Assembly (NCBI RefSeq): GCF_009727155.1
Contig: NZ_WNWM01000002.1
Location: forward strand, 2,356,001-2,420,000
Source of the DNA: Pseudoduganella dura
Lineage (GTDB): Bacteria; Pseudomonadota; Gammaproteobacteria; Burkholderiales; Burkholderiaceae_D
DNA: 64,000 bases
Direction: 5' to 3'
Both the position numbers and the translations under genes were made by a program. The notes below the pieces were generated by a model that had not been told where the DNA came from, did not search any database, and was given only the letters and a program-made list of their open reading frames with translations. Below are positions 49,645 to 58,217 of this stretch, piece by piece. The stretch's first letter is position 1, and the number at the start of each line of letters is the position of its first letter.

Positions 49645-50790
49645 TCAGCTTGCCGGCCGCAGGATCTTCGTGACGGTCTGCGTCGTCACGGCGCCGCTGC
49701 GTTCCGTGTTCCTGATCTGCACCGGGTACCAGTCCAGGCTCGGCGCGAGCCAGATATCGAGCCGCGCGTTGTAGCTGCCGGGCCGCGGCGGGCGCGCCAG
49801 GCGCCACGTCACGAGCCGGCCCATCTTCGTTTCCAGTTCTTCCTCGCCCACCAGCACGAAGCGGTACACCATCGCTTCGCGGTCCTCGCCCACCTGGATA
49901 TCGATATCGCTGCCGAACTGGTTGACATCGCCGCGGCCGATCGCGGCCAGCTGGAACGGCACCGTGGCCTTGTCCTGCGCACCGGTGGCCATCGGCACGG
50001 CGGCCGTGCTGGCTGAAAACGTGATGCGCTTGCCTTCGTGGTCGAAGTGCGTGGCCGTCTGCGAGCGGCTGCGCCGCTTTTCCGTCAATTTCACCGGGGC
50101 GATGCCGGCATCGTCGATCGTGCCTTCGCTGGCCAGCTCCAGCAGCGCCACGCGCGCGACCAGCATGCTGATACCCACTTCGAGGCCCACCTTGTAGGTA
50201 CTGCCGTCGGTTTGCCAGTGCATGTCCGCGCTGCCGTTCCATTTCGTGCCGTCCGCATCGGTGCGCCTGACCTCCAGCTCGAAGTTCGCGCTCGGCGGCA
50301 GGTTGACGCGGAACCGGCGACCGGCAATGGGCTCGGCCGCCGCAGCCAGCGATTGTACCGCGGGCGCTTCCGGCGCAGCGCCGGCTTGCGCCGGCACTGG
50401 GCCGATATTGGCCGGCGGCGGCACCGCTGCCGCGGCCTGCACCAGTTCCGTTACCGTCTCGGGCGCCGCTTCCGGCACCGGTTCGGGAACGGCGTCGAAG
50501 GGTGCCGCGATCCGGGGTGCCGATACCGGCGCCGCCGGCCGGTGCGGGCGGGGCTGCACGGGCGCGGTGTCGGCGGCGGGCGCTTCCGCCTGGCGCTGCG
50601 CGGCTTGCGTGCGCGGCGGCAGTGCGGGCCGCAGCTGCGCGGTGACCGTCATCGGCACCAGCGCGCGCGGCGTTTCGGTAGTGCCGATGCGTGCGGCCAG
50701 CCAGCCGATCGTCACGAAGTGCAGGGCCGCGGTGGCCGCGCACAGCACCAGCACGCGGCGGTGCCGCGACAGGAAGGAAACGATCGTCAT
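49645..50790 (-). CDS. Membrane-anchored DUF3108 protein with Pro/Ala-rich linker
   Basis: 381 residues. An N-terminal anchor (about 12-34, RVLVLCAATAALHFVTIGWLA) is followed by a Pro/Ala-rich linker (about 50-155) reminiscent of TonB-type spacers, then a DUF3108 domain (about 155-380) with PPSANFELEVRRTDADG and WLAPSLDWYPVQI. The arrangement suggests an inner-membrane protein with its domain held in the periplasm. Its paralogue without the linker follows after 11 bases. It diverges from phaM with a 94-base gap. Confidence 0.87.
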   Translation of the reverse strand: MTIVSFLSRHRRVLVLCAATAALHFVTIGWLAARIGTTETPRALVPMTVTAQLRPALPPRTQAAQRQAEAPAADTAPVQPRPHRPAAPVSAPRIAAPFDAVPEPVPEAAPETVTELVQAAAAVPPPANIGPVPAQAGAAPEAPAVQSLAAAAEPIAGRRFRVNLPPSANFELEVRRTDADGTKWNGSADMHWQTDGSTYKVGLEVGISMLVARVALLELASEGTIDDAGIAPVKLTEKRRSRSQTATHFDHEGKRITFSASTAAVPMATGAQDKATVPFQLAAIGRGDVNQFGSDIDIQVGEDREAMVYRFVLVGEEELETKMGRLVTWRLARPPRPGSYNARLDIWLAPSLDWYPVQIRNTERSGAVTTQTVTKILRPAS

Positions 50791-50884
50791 CCCCGTAGTG
50801 TAACGGCTCCGGCTTTTTGCCGTGAGCAGAGTGGAAATCTGCTACGCTAAGCGACGCGTTCTAACCCAAGCTTTGGAGACAACC

Positions 50885-51646
50885 ATGAGCACACCGCAAA
50901 TGCCAAACATTCCCGGCGCCGCCGTGATGACCGACACGCTGGACTTCGTGAAATCGCTGTGGGGCAGCATGGGCGTGCCCGGCCTGGCGACGCCGACGCT
51001 GTCGGTGGATGAACTGGACAAGAAGATCAACGAGCTGAAGGCCGTCGAAGGATGGCTGAGCATGAATTCGACGATGCTGCGCAGCAGTATCCAGGCGCTC
51101 GAAGTGCAGCGCGGCACGATTGCAACCCTGAAGTCGATGGGCCAGAGCCTGGCCGACTCGATGCAGCAGAAGCCGGGGAAACCGGAAAAATCGCTGTACG
51201 ATGCCAACCCGTACGCGGCGGCGTTTTTCAGCCAGTTCGATCCGGCCAGGTTGACGCCGAAGCCGCCCGCCGCCACATCCGTGCCGAAGCCGCCGGAGGT
51301 GAAGCCGGAAGCGAAGGTGGAAGCCAGGCCGGAGCCGAAGCCGGCCGAGGAAGGGGGGCCGAAGCCGGACCTGGCCGCCGCGGCGGCCGCGCAGATGGCC
51401 AATCCGGCCATCTGGTGGAACATGCTGCAGGACCAGTTCAAGCAGGCGGTCACCACCGCGATGACGGCGGAGGGGAAACCGGCGGCCTTCCAGGCGCCTG
51501 GTAACGGAAACGGCAACGGCACCGCCGGCAGCGATGGTACCGGCGACAGCGGCGGTAGTGCCGCCCAGGCGGAACCGGAAACCCGGCCGGAAGCCGGCGC
51601 GGCCCGCAAGGCGCCGGTCCGCAAGACCGCGCCAAAGAAAGAGTAA
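50885..51646 (+). CDS. phaM: PhaM-like polyhydroxyalkanoate granule regulatory protein
   Basis: 253 residues from the ATG at 50885, with TTGGAGACA just before it. The N-terminal half (MTDTLDFVKSLWGSMGVPG, LDKKINELKAVEGWLSMNST) matches PhaM, which activates PHA synthase and ties granules to DNA. A Pro/Lys linker (PEVKPEAKVEARPEPKP) leads to an amphipathic stretch (MANPAIWWNMLQDQFKQAV), a Gly/Asn-rich loop and a basic tail (RKAPVRKTAPKKE) suited to bind DNA. An in-frame start at 50822 lacks a site. No pha genes are adjacent. Confidence 0.85.
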   Translation: MSTPQMPNIPGAAVMTDTLDFVKSLWGSMGVPGLATPTLSVDELDKKINELKAVEGWLSMNSTMLRSSIQALEVQRGTIATLKSMGQSLADSMQQKPGKPEKSLYDANPYAAAFFSQFDPARLTPKPPAATSVPKPPEVKPEAKVEARPEPKPAEEGGPKPDLAAAAAAQMANPAIWWNMLQDQFKQAVTTAMTAEGKPAAFQAPGNGNGNGTAGSDGTGDSGGSAAQAEPETRPEAGAARKAPVRKTAPKKE

Positions 51647-51668
51647 TCGCGGAGCCGGCGCGGTCAGG

Positions 51669-53372
51669 TTACTGCGGCGCCCCGCTGTCTTCCGCCGCGC
51701 TGGCCTCGGCGGTTCCCCGGCCCGGTATGAGCTCCTGCAGCTGCTCGACGAGTTGCGCGAAGCGCTGCTGGCCGGGCGCCAGCGCATCCACGTGCATCAG
51801 CACGCCGTTCGCCTCGATCATCAGGGCCTCGTCGTAGCCCTGCTGCTGCATGTGGTTGATCAGCATCTGCGCCGAGTTGAACAGGATGCGCATATTGTCC
51901 GGCAGGCGCTCGCGCGAATCGCGCATCCATGCCACGGCATCGCCGAGCCGGCCGGTCTTCCACAGCAGCACGCCCATGTTCATCATCTCCGAGGCTTCCT
52001 TGCGCGCCGCGGCGATCAGGTCGACGCCCTCCTCGCTCATGCGCGCCTTGTCGAAGATCTTTTGCACCTCGTCCAGCAGCACCGTGTTGTCGTGGTTGTT
52101 GCGCACCACATGGCACAGCAGCTCCACCGGCGCATCCTTGACGCCGACCGCGAACAGCAGCGTGGCCATCTCGATGCAGGTGGCGGTATGCGGCCGCTGC
52201 TTTTCCGCTTCCAGCATGGCTTCGAGCTGGTCGCCGGACTTGCGCGCGCGGCGGTAATCGCCGCTCTCGTGGTAGACCATGCCCTCGGTGACCTTGCTGC
52301 GCAGCTGCACCACCTCGCCCGGGAAGTCGCGCTGGGCGATGGCCAGCAGCCGCAACGCCTCCTTCGTGTCGTTCTTCATGCCGCACACGCGCGCCATGCC
52401 CAGGTAGGCGTCCACGGTGCGGCGGATCGAGTATTCGCCGATCGCCACGCACTTGCGGAACGCATGCTCGGCCAGCTGCACGTTGCCGATGCGTAGCGCG
52501 GTATTGCCCAGGTTGCGCTGGCGCGGCACCGAGTTCGGCGACAGCTTCGCGGCCTTTTCCAGCACGCCGCAGGCATCCTCGTGCCGGCCCATCAACTCCA
52601 GCGCCGCGGCCAGCTGGTCATAGGCATCGATGTAGAAGCGGTTTTCGGCGATCACGCCCTGGAACATCTGGCGTGCCGCGTCGTGGTCGCCGTTGGCCAT
52701 CCTGATCTTGCCCAGCCCGGTGCGGGCCCAGTTGTATTCGCGTTCCTCGAGCAGCTTTTCATACACGATGCGCGCCTTTTCCGGCTCGCCTGCCTTCAGC
52801 AGCAGCGCCGCCTTCATCCGCATCAGGTCGATCTCGTGCACCTTGTGGCGGGCGATCTGCTCGTCGCATAGCCGCGCCGCGCGCAGGTAATCCTTTTCGA
52901 TGTAGGCCGCGTCGATCTCCTGGAACACCTGCTTCTTGTGCCACACGCGGTTCAGGCGCGTCAGCAGCACGCCTTCGGTGATCGGCTTGATGATGTAGGC
53001 ATCCGGCTGGTGCTCGGCCGCGCCCATCACCGATTCCACGCTCTTCTCGGCCGACACCATCAGCCATACGCTGCTGGGGACCATCAGGTTGCGCACGCGC
53101 GCTTCTTCCAGTACCTGCTGGCCGTTCTTGCCTTCGCCCAGGTTGAAATCGCACAGCACCACGTCGTAATGGGTGCGCCCGAGCAGCGTCATCGCTTCGC
53201 CGCCGCTCGATGCCTGGTCGATGTGGCGGGCGCCGATGTTGCGCAGCGATTCGCGCAGCAGCTGGCGGATGCCGACGAAGTCGTCGACGATCAGGTAGCG
53301 CTTTTCGCTCCATTCCACGCCGGAGATTTCGGCAACCGGCGCACCGCTCGCGGTGATGTAGGTATTGGTCAT
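51669..53372 (-). CDS. Response regulator with TPR array
   Basis: 567 residues. The receiver domain (about 24-145) has Asp30/Asp31 and phospho-acceptor Asp75 (VVLCDFNLG). From about 155 to 530 the protein is a row of TPR-like helical hairpins (for example ARTGLGKIRMANGDHDAARQMF). There is no DNA-binding or enzyme domain, so output is probably through protein contacts. It follows a small histidine kinase gene in the same direction; the junction is built of 14-bp repeats. Confidence 0.9.
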   Translation of the reverse strand: MTNTYITASGAPVAEISGVEWSEKRYLIVDDFVGIRQLLRESLRNIGARHIDQASSGGEAMTLLGRTHYDVVLCDFNLGEGKNGQQVLEEARVRNLMVPSSVWLMVSAEKSVESVMGAAEHQPDAYIIKPITEGVLLTRLNRVWHKKQVFQEIDAAYIEKDYLRAARLCDEQIARHKVHEIDLMRMKAALLLKAGEPEKARIVYEKLLEEREYNWARTGLGKIRMANGDHDAARQMFQGVIAENRFYIDAYDQLAAALELMGRHEDACGVLEKAAKLSPNSVPRQRNLGNTALRIGNVQLAEHAFRKCVAIGEYSIRRTVDAYLGMARVCGMKNDTKEALRLLAIAQRDFPGEVVQLRSKVTEGMVYHESGDYRRARKSGDQLEAMLEAEKQRPHTATCIEMATLLFAVGVKDAPVELLCHVVRNNHDNTVLLDEVQKIFDKARMSEEGVDLIAAARKEASEMMNMGVLLWKTGRLGDAVAWMRDSRERLPDNMRILFNSAQMLINHMQQQGYDEALMIEANGVLMHVDALAPGQQRFAQLVEQLQELIPGRGTAEASAAEDSGAPQ

Positions 53373-53464
53373 GGCGGCAGGCTCATGGCAAAAGGGTCTT
53401 GGCGACGGGATTATGGGATGAGGCTATGGCACCGGGGTCATGGCAGCGGGGTCATGGCAGCTGG
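53370..53464. repeat. Degenerate 14-bp tandem repeat covering the kinase-regulator junction
   Basis: Units of 13-15 bases with core CATGGCRnnRGGGT, about seven in a row. The best are at 53425-53438, 53439-53452 and 53453-53464. The array starts at the regulator start codon and ends within the last codons of the kinase, so the whole gap is repeat. Confidence 0.75.
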
Positions 53465-54153
53465 AGCACGAAGCAGCCGCCGCCCAGCGGGCCGCCGTTC
53501 TCGAGGCGGATGGCGCCGCCGCGTTGCCGCCGCTTGTGCATCCTGGCCACTTCGCTGGCGAAGAACAGCCCGAGGCCGCTGCTGTTGGTCAGGAAGTTGA
53601 CGCCCTTGCCCACCGAGGCGCCGGCCTCGATCATCGATGGCGGAAAACCCATGCCGTTATCCTCGACACGGCATTCGAGCATGCCGTCGCGCTCGGCGAT
53701 CGACAGGCGGATACGGTCGCGCGTGTAGCGCACCGCGTTGTTGATGGCGTGGCACAGCACGCCGATGACGAGATCCTCGTCCAGCGTCCACAGCAGGTCC
53801 TCGGCGAACTCGAGGTCGAGCCGGATATCCTTCGCCGCCAGCAGCACGCGCGACTGGCTGGCCACCTGGTGCACCAGCTCGCCGAGCGGCACCGTCACCG
53901 GCTCGAACGGATAGGTCGGCTTGCCCACTTCCTTGTACAGCGCCAGCAGCTGCATCAGGTTGTCGGACAGCCGGCGCGTCTGGTACAGCATGTGTGCCAT
54001 CTGCGGGTGCGAGGCGTCCTGCGCGGCCCGGGCATCGCCTTTATCGAGCAGGTTCTCCAGCGTCCCGCCCAGCACGGCAATGGAATTCTTCATGTCGTGC
54101 ACCGTGGAAGCCAGGAACACGAACAGCTCGGGCGAGCCGCTGCCATCCTCCAT
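53452..54153 (-). CDS. Small soluble histidine kinase
   Basis: 233 residues. The protein begins directly with a dimerisation and phospho-acceptor helix: His19 in LASTVHDMKNSIAVLGG. The ATPase domain has the N-box CHAINNAVRYTRD, VEDNGMGFPP and NSSGLGLFFASEVARMH. There is no sensor or membrane domain, so the signal must come from a partner. The next gene, a response regulator with TPRs, is the likely target. About 80 bases separate the two genes. Confidence 0.9.
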   Translation of the reverse strand: MEDGSGSPELFVFLASTVHDMKNSIAVLGGTLENLLDKGDARAAQDASHPQMAHMLYQTRRLSDNLMQLLALYKEVGKPTYPFEPVTVPLGELVHQVASQSRVLLAAKDIRLDLEFAEDLLWTLDEDLVIGVLCHAINNAVRYTRDRIRLSIAERDGMLECRVEDNGMGFPPSMIEAGASVGKGVNFLTNSSGLGLFFASEVARMHKRRQRGGAIRLENGGPLGGGCFVLQLP

Positions 54154-54227
54154 GATCGTTACCCCGCAAAGTTTCAGTGCGGCAATTATATCTGCGAAGC
54201 CGCATGAAATCAGGGTTTATCGGGGAC

Positions 54228-55931
54228 CTATGGCGCGCTTGCGACAGTTTTACGACGCGATTTGAGCAAAAACCGGCCTGGATCAAGCGCGGCGGCCAGC
54301 GTGGCCTCGACGGGCGATGGCAATCCTTCAAGCTGGCAAACCAGCAACTCGGCCGCCAGCGGCGCCCAGATCAGCCCGCGCGACGCATAGCCGAGCAGCG
54401 CGTGGAGCCCCGGGTGGCGCGCCACGTCGCGCAGCCGCTCCGGCGCGCCGGGAGCGCCATGGTCGGGCAACGCGCCGACGAGTGGCAGCCGGTCCGGCGC
54501 CATGCAGCGCAGGCCCACGCGGCCGGCCAGCGGCGGATCGGCCGGGACCCGGGCGGCGCCCAGGATGTCGCGCGCCCGCGCCAGGTTCTCCGCCTGGCTG
54601 GCGGGCCGCAGCGGGTGTTCCGCCGCTCTTTCCGCCTCCTGCTCCGCGGTTTTCTCCGCAGTTTTTTCATACGTGGCGCCAACGCTGGCGATGCCGTCCA
54701 TCGCCGGCGTCATGTACGCTTCGCGGCATACCACCAGCGGCGGCGCCGCGAAGGCCTCGGCAGCCAGGTGCGTGACCTGGCCGCGCATCGTGTACAGCGG
54801 CAGCGGCGCGGTCTGCGGCAGCTGCAGCGCACCGGCCCCGTTGGCGACGATCACGTGCGCACCTTCGGCCAGCAGCGCGCCATCGCCGCCGCGCACTAGC
54901 CAGCGCTCGCCGGCACGCTCCAGCGACAACGCCTCGGCATGGAAGATCCGCGCCAGCCGGGCGCCGCACGCGGCCAGCATGGCCCGGCACACCGAAGCGG
55001 GATTGGCCCAGCCGCCCTGCGGGAACAGCCAGGCGCCGTGCGGCGTGGCCGAGCCGAGCAGCGCTGATGCCTGGTTTTCATCGAGCCAGCGCACGTAGTC
55101 GGGCGGGTAGGCCCATGCCCGGGCCACCTCGCGCTGCAAAGCCGCGTGTTCCGCGTCGCGTGCCAGTTGCAGCACGCCGCACTGCCGGCCGCGCACCGGC
55201 GCGCCGCCGTCGTCCGCCATGCCGCCCAGCGCCTGCCAGCGGCGCAGTGCGTACAGGTAGGCGGCGCGGGTCAGGCGGGTCGGTATGTTGTCGTCGCGCG
55301 AGAGCAGCGGCATGAAGATGCCGGCCCGGTTGCCCGATGCCTCCTGCGCCGGCGTATCGTGCCGCTCGATCAGCGTCACGTGCCACCCGTGGGCGCACAG
55401 GCGCTCGCAGGCGGCCGCGCCGGCCACGCCCGCGCCGATGACGACCGCGCTGCGCACGGGCGGCGCCGGCCGCGGCGGCTGCGGCTTGCGGCTCGTGTAG
55501 CGCGCCTCGAACGGCGTGGTTTCGCCCTCCCGCGAAAAGCCGGCGGCGCGCAGGCCGCGCTGCCAGTTTTCGTCCCGCCAGGCTTCGTCGCCCGGCGCCG
55601 TGCGGAGCCGGGCACCGGGTACCGCGAGCCGCGACAGTGCCCGCAACGGTGCCGCGGCCGCCGGCACGATGAACTCATCGACCCGCGCGTCCAGTTCGGG
55701 CACCAGGGTATCGGGTTCGCCCAGCGCGATGTCGAGGATCGTGCGGCCGCCATCGAGCTCGATCCTGTGCAGGCCCGGCACGGCTACCGGCCACACCGCC
55801 GCGAGGACGGCATCGCGCGCGGCCGGCAGCGTGGCCATCACGGCGATGTAATGCAGCGTGCCGCCCGCGGCGCGAGCCGCGGCAAGGCGTTCCTCATCGA
55901 ACGCCAGGTCGAGGACGACGCGGTCAGCCAA
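54228..55931 (-). CDS. mnmC: MnmC-like tRNA-modifying oxidoreductase with degenerate methyltransferase part
   Basis: About 567 residues from a TTG (55931) that overlaps the tag stop by eight bases and has GGAG upstream. Residues 160-560 are the FAD-dependent cmnm5s2U34 oxidoreductase half of MnmC (FAD motif GAGVAG 166-171, ASGNRAGIFMPLLSRDDN, LGYASRGLIWAPLAAELL). The first 150 residues align with only the later part of the MnmD methyltransferase: the SAM-binding N-terminus is missing and the catalytic stretch, usually DAFYLDGFSPxxNP, reads DEFIVPAAAAP. So the oxidoreductase looks intact and the methyltransferase dead. A longer open frame to 56201 runs through tag and is rejected. Confidence 0.8.
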   Translation of the reverse strand: MADRVVLDLAFDEERLAAARAAGGTLHYIAVMATLPAARDAVLAAVWPVAVPGLHRIELDGGRTILDIALGEPDTLVPELDARVDEFIVPAAAAPLRALSRLAVPGARLRTAPGDEAWRDENWQRGLRAAGFSREGETTPFEARYTSRKPQPPRPAPPVRSAVVIGAGVAGAAACERLCAHGWHVTLIERHDTPAQEASGNRAGIFMPLLSRDDNIPTRLTRAAYLYALRRWQALGGMADDGGAPVRGRQCGVLQLARDAEHAALQREVARAWAYPPDYVRWLDENQASALLGSATPHGAWLFPQGGWANPASVCRAMLAACGARLARIFHAEALSLERAGERWLVRGGDGALLAEGAHVIVANGAGALQLPQTAPLPLYTMRGQVTHLAAEAFAAPPLVVCREAYMTPAMDGIASVGATYEKTAEKTAEQEAERAAEHPLRPASQAENLARARDILGAARVPADPPLAGRVGLRCMAPDRLPLVGALPDHGAPGAPERLRDVARHPGLHALLGYASRGLIWAPLAAELLVCQLEGLPSPVEATLAAALDPGRFLLKSRRKTVASAP

Positions 55932-56505
55932 GGCGCGCGCACTCCGCGTGCCGGAAGCACGCCGCGTCGTGGTCGTTGACGATGCCGATGCCCTGCAGGT
56001 AGGCATACACGATCGTGGAACCGACGAACTTGAAGCCGCGCTTCGCCAGGTCCTTCGAAATGCGGTCGGAGAGTTCCGTCTTCGCCATGCGGTCGGCGGG
56101 CGTGGCGATGTGATTGCACACCGGCTTGCCGTCCACCCAGCCCCACAGGTAGCCGTCCAGCGTCTGGCCGCTGTCGCGCAGGCGCAGGTAGGCCTGCGCA
56201 TTGGTGACCGCGGCCGCCACCTTCAGGCGGTTGCGCACGATGCCCGGATCGGCCAGCAGCGCGGCTACCTTCTCCGCCCCGTAGGCGGCGATCGTGGCCG
56301 GCTCCCAGCCGTCGAACGCGGCGCGGTAGGTATCGCGCTTGTTCAGGATGGTCTCCCACGACAGCCCCGCCTGCGCGCCCTCCAGGTTCAGCATCTCGAA
56401 CAGCCGGCGCTCGTCGTGGCACGGCACGCCCCACTCTTCATCGTGGTAGGCGATATAACGGGGGTTGGCCGGGTTGGCCCAGGTACAGCGGATACGGTCG
56501 CTCAT
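55924..56505 (-). CDS. tag: DNA-3-methyladenine glycosylase I
   Basis: 193 residues. Tag removes 3-methyladenine from alkylated DNA in the cytoplasm. Family marks are RCTWANPANPRYIAYHDEEWG at the N-terminus, with Cys and His ligands of the zinc site, the GLSWETILNKRDTYRAAF block and the C-terminal NDHDAACFRH zinc ligands. Length is normal. The mnmC-like gene starts within its last codons, so the two are coupled. Its role with mnmC is probably co-transcription only. Confidence 0.95.
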   Translation of the reverse strand: MSDRIRCTWANPANPRYIAYHDEEWGVPCHDERRLFEMLNLEGAQAGLSWETILNKRDTYRAAFDGWEPATIAAYGAEKVAALLADPGIVRNRLKVAAAVTNAQAYLRLRDSGQTLDGYLWGWVDGKPVCNHIATPADRMAKTELSDRISKDLAKRGFKFVGSTIVYAYLQGIGIVNDHDAACFRHAECARLG

Positions 56506-56711
56506 GGCGGGTCGGAAACAGTAACGAGACCCGCAGTATAGGGCCGCATCAGCATGGTGACCATGGCGCGATGGCCATCACGCGGGGGGCGCAGGATGCC
56601 GGTCCATCGAGGCGCAACGGCGGCGGGCGATGCGGCCGGACCGAAGTGCCACAGCGAAGGCTCCCCGCAGGCGCTAAACTGGAGCTCTCGCAACGGGCAC
56701 GGAGGGATCTC

Positions 56712-57185
56712 ATGCAATTCGAAGCACGACTGGAATGGCAGCGCAACGGCCAGCCTTTCCTGGACCAGAAGTACAGCCGCGGCCACGAGTGGCAATTCGA
56801 CGGCGGGCTGCGGGTGCCGGCCTCATCGTCGCCGCTGTCGGTGCCGCTGCCGATGTCGGTGGCGGACAACGTGGACCCGGAAGAGGCGCTCGTCGCCGCC
56901 GCCGCCAGCTGCCACATGCTGTTCTTCCTGTCGATCGCGGCAAAGCGCGGCCATACGGTGGAGAGCTACATCGACAACGCGGTGGGCCTGCTGGACAAGG
57001 ATGCGGACGGCCGGATGGCGATGACGAACATCACGCTGCGGCCGGAAATCCTGTTCGCCGGCGCGCACTGGCCCGGGGAAGACGAAATCGCCGCGATCCA
57101 CCACGAAGCGCACGGCAAGTGCTACATCGCGAACTCGCTGAAGGGCGAGATCACGATCGAGCCGCCGATCGAGCCCGAGGGCTGA
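56712..57185 (+). CDS. OsmC family peroxiredoxin-like protein
   Basis: 157 residues from the ATG at 56712, with GGAGGGA ahead of it. OsmC/Ohr-like proteins reduce organic hydroperoxides with two cysteines: here Cys in AAASCHMLFFLSIA (about residue 68) and Cys in GKCYIANSL (about 136). NVDPEEALVAAAASCH is the usual motif before the first one. Single-gene unit with a strong terminator shared with the DUF4142 gene. Confidence 0.9.
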   Translation: MQFEARLEWQRNGQPFLDQKYSRGHEWQFDGGLRVPASSSPLSVPLPMSVADNVDPEEALVAAAASCHMLFFLSIAAKRGHTVESYIDNAVGLLDKDADGRMAMTNITLRPEILFAGAHWPGEDEIAAIHHEAHGKCYIANSLKGEITIEPPIEPEG

Positions 57186-57196
57186 ACGACAGGCGT

Positions 57197-57228
57197 AAAA
57201 AAGCCGGGCCCATGGGCCCGGCTTTTTT
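57197..57228. terminator. Bidirectional terminator between the OsmC and DUF4142 genes
   Basis: Ten-base stem GCCGGGCCCA/TGGGCCCGGC (57203-57222) flanked by six A and six T residues, which serves both convergent genes. Confidence 0.92.
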
Positions 57229-57271
57229 CCGTTTGCCGCGGCCGGCCAGTGCCGGCAGGCTGGCCGGCTGC

Positions 57272-57952
57272 TTACTTCGGTGGATTGGTCGTCGGATTGG
57301 CCGGGTTGACCGGGCTGTCCGTGTTGCCGCTCGATTGCTGCTGGGTACTGATCTTGTCCTTACCCTGAGGCATCGAGCCGCCGGTGCTGCCGGTGCCCGA
57401 AGTACCCATCGCGGTACCGGCCTTCATGCCCTTCATGTTCGACGCCAGCTGCTCGACGTGGCCCATGTGCTGGTCGATCGTCGGCTGCAGCTTCGCGGCC
57501 AGGCCCTTCACATCGGCATCCTTGGCGCTCGACTGGGTCTTGACGACCAGCGCGTGCGCTTCCTTGTGGCTCTTCACGCCGGCCATGTCGAGGTAAGCCT
57601 TGTCGAATTTCTCGCCGGACATGGCCTGCAGGTTTTTGGCCATCTTCTTGTGCTTCGCGTCGAGCTCGGCCGGCAGGGTCACGTTCTTCGCCTGGGCCAC
57701 GGCCTTCACTTCATCGAGCCCCTTCGTGTGGTCGTCCACCATCTGCTGGGCGAAGGCCTTCACCTCGGCATTCTGCGATTTCTGCAGTGCCATCTTGCCC
57801 GCTTCCACTTCGGCCATGTTGGCGATCGCCATGTCCTTCAGGGCCTTCTGGTCGGCTTTCGCCAGCGATTGCGCATGAGCAACGCCCATGCCCATCAGGG
57901 CGGCCAGCAGCGGCACGCCCAGGTACCTGTTCCACATTGTTGCCTTGTTCAT
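57272..57952 (-). CDS. DUF4142 exported protein
   Basis: 226 residues from the ATG at 57952 (AGGAGAATCGA site). A signal peptide (to about MGVAHA, residue 28) is followed by a DUF4142 helical domain (LAKADQKALKDMAIANMAEVEAGKM, AFAQQMVDDHTKGLDEV), a ferritin-like four-helix fold, then a Gly/Ser/Gln-rich tail (about 180-226) that is probably disordered. The family is linked to stress in the envelope, but its activity is unknown. An AT-rich dyad lies about 110 bases upstream. Confidence 0.85.
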   Translation of the reverse strand: MNKATMWNRYLGVPLLAALMGMGVAHAQSLAKADQKALKDMAIANMAEVEAGKMALQKSQNAEVKAFAQQMVDDHTKGLDEVKAVAQAKNVTLPAELDAKHKKMAKNLQAMSGEKFDKAYLDMAGVKSHKEAHALVVKTQSSAKDADVKGLAAKLQPTIDQHMGHVEQLASNMKGMKAGTAMGTSGTGSTGGSMPQGKDKISTQQQSSGNTDSPVNPANPTTNPPK

Positions 57953-58062
57953 TCGATTCTCCTGACGGTTGCAAATGGGTAAGCCCGGGGGTACGCCTTG
58001 GGAGGAAGCCTGGGAATCCAAGGCAAGCCCGGGGTCGAGACCGGCGCTGCTTTCAGGAACAT

Positions 58063-58089
58063 ATGTATATTAATAATTTAGATATACAT
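58063..58089. promoter_or_regulatory. AT-rich inverted repeat upstream of the DUF4142 gene
   Basis: ATGTATAT, 11 bases (TAATAATTTAG), ATATACAT. The AT tract stands out from the GC-rich surroundings and lies 110 bases before the DUF4142 start. It may be an operator or an AT-rich promoter element; the factor is unknown. Confidence 0.4.
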
Positions 58090-58162
58090 CTTACGGCGGA
58101 ACGGTGCGGCACGGCCGCACGGCAGGAAGGAATGGGGCGGGAATGAGACGAAGACAGCAAAA

Positions 58163-58195
58163 AGAGCGCCGGCTGCAATCCGCAGCCGACGCTCT
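58163..58195 (-). terminator. Terminator after the HxlR-type gene
   Basis: 14-bp stem (AGAGCGCCGGCTGC with GCAGCCGACGCTCT, one mismatch) with a five-base loop. On the minus strand it is followed by TTTTGCTG, 22 bases past the HxlR stop. Confidence 0.75.
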
Positions 58196-58217
58196 TCACG
58201 TTAGAGCCCGCAGGGTG

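Noticed and set aside
50825..50843. AGCAGA-TCTGCT inverted repeat before phaM
   Set aside because: Only six bases per arm in a GC-rich area; such dyads occur by chance, and no regulator is adjacent.
55932..56201. N-terminal extension of the mnmC-like frame into tag
   Set aside because: The added residues are an out-of-frame reading of tag and match no methyltransferase sequence; a TTG start with GGAG at 55931 explains the overlap better.
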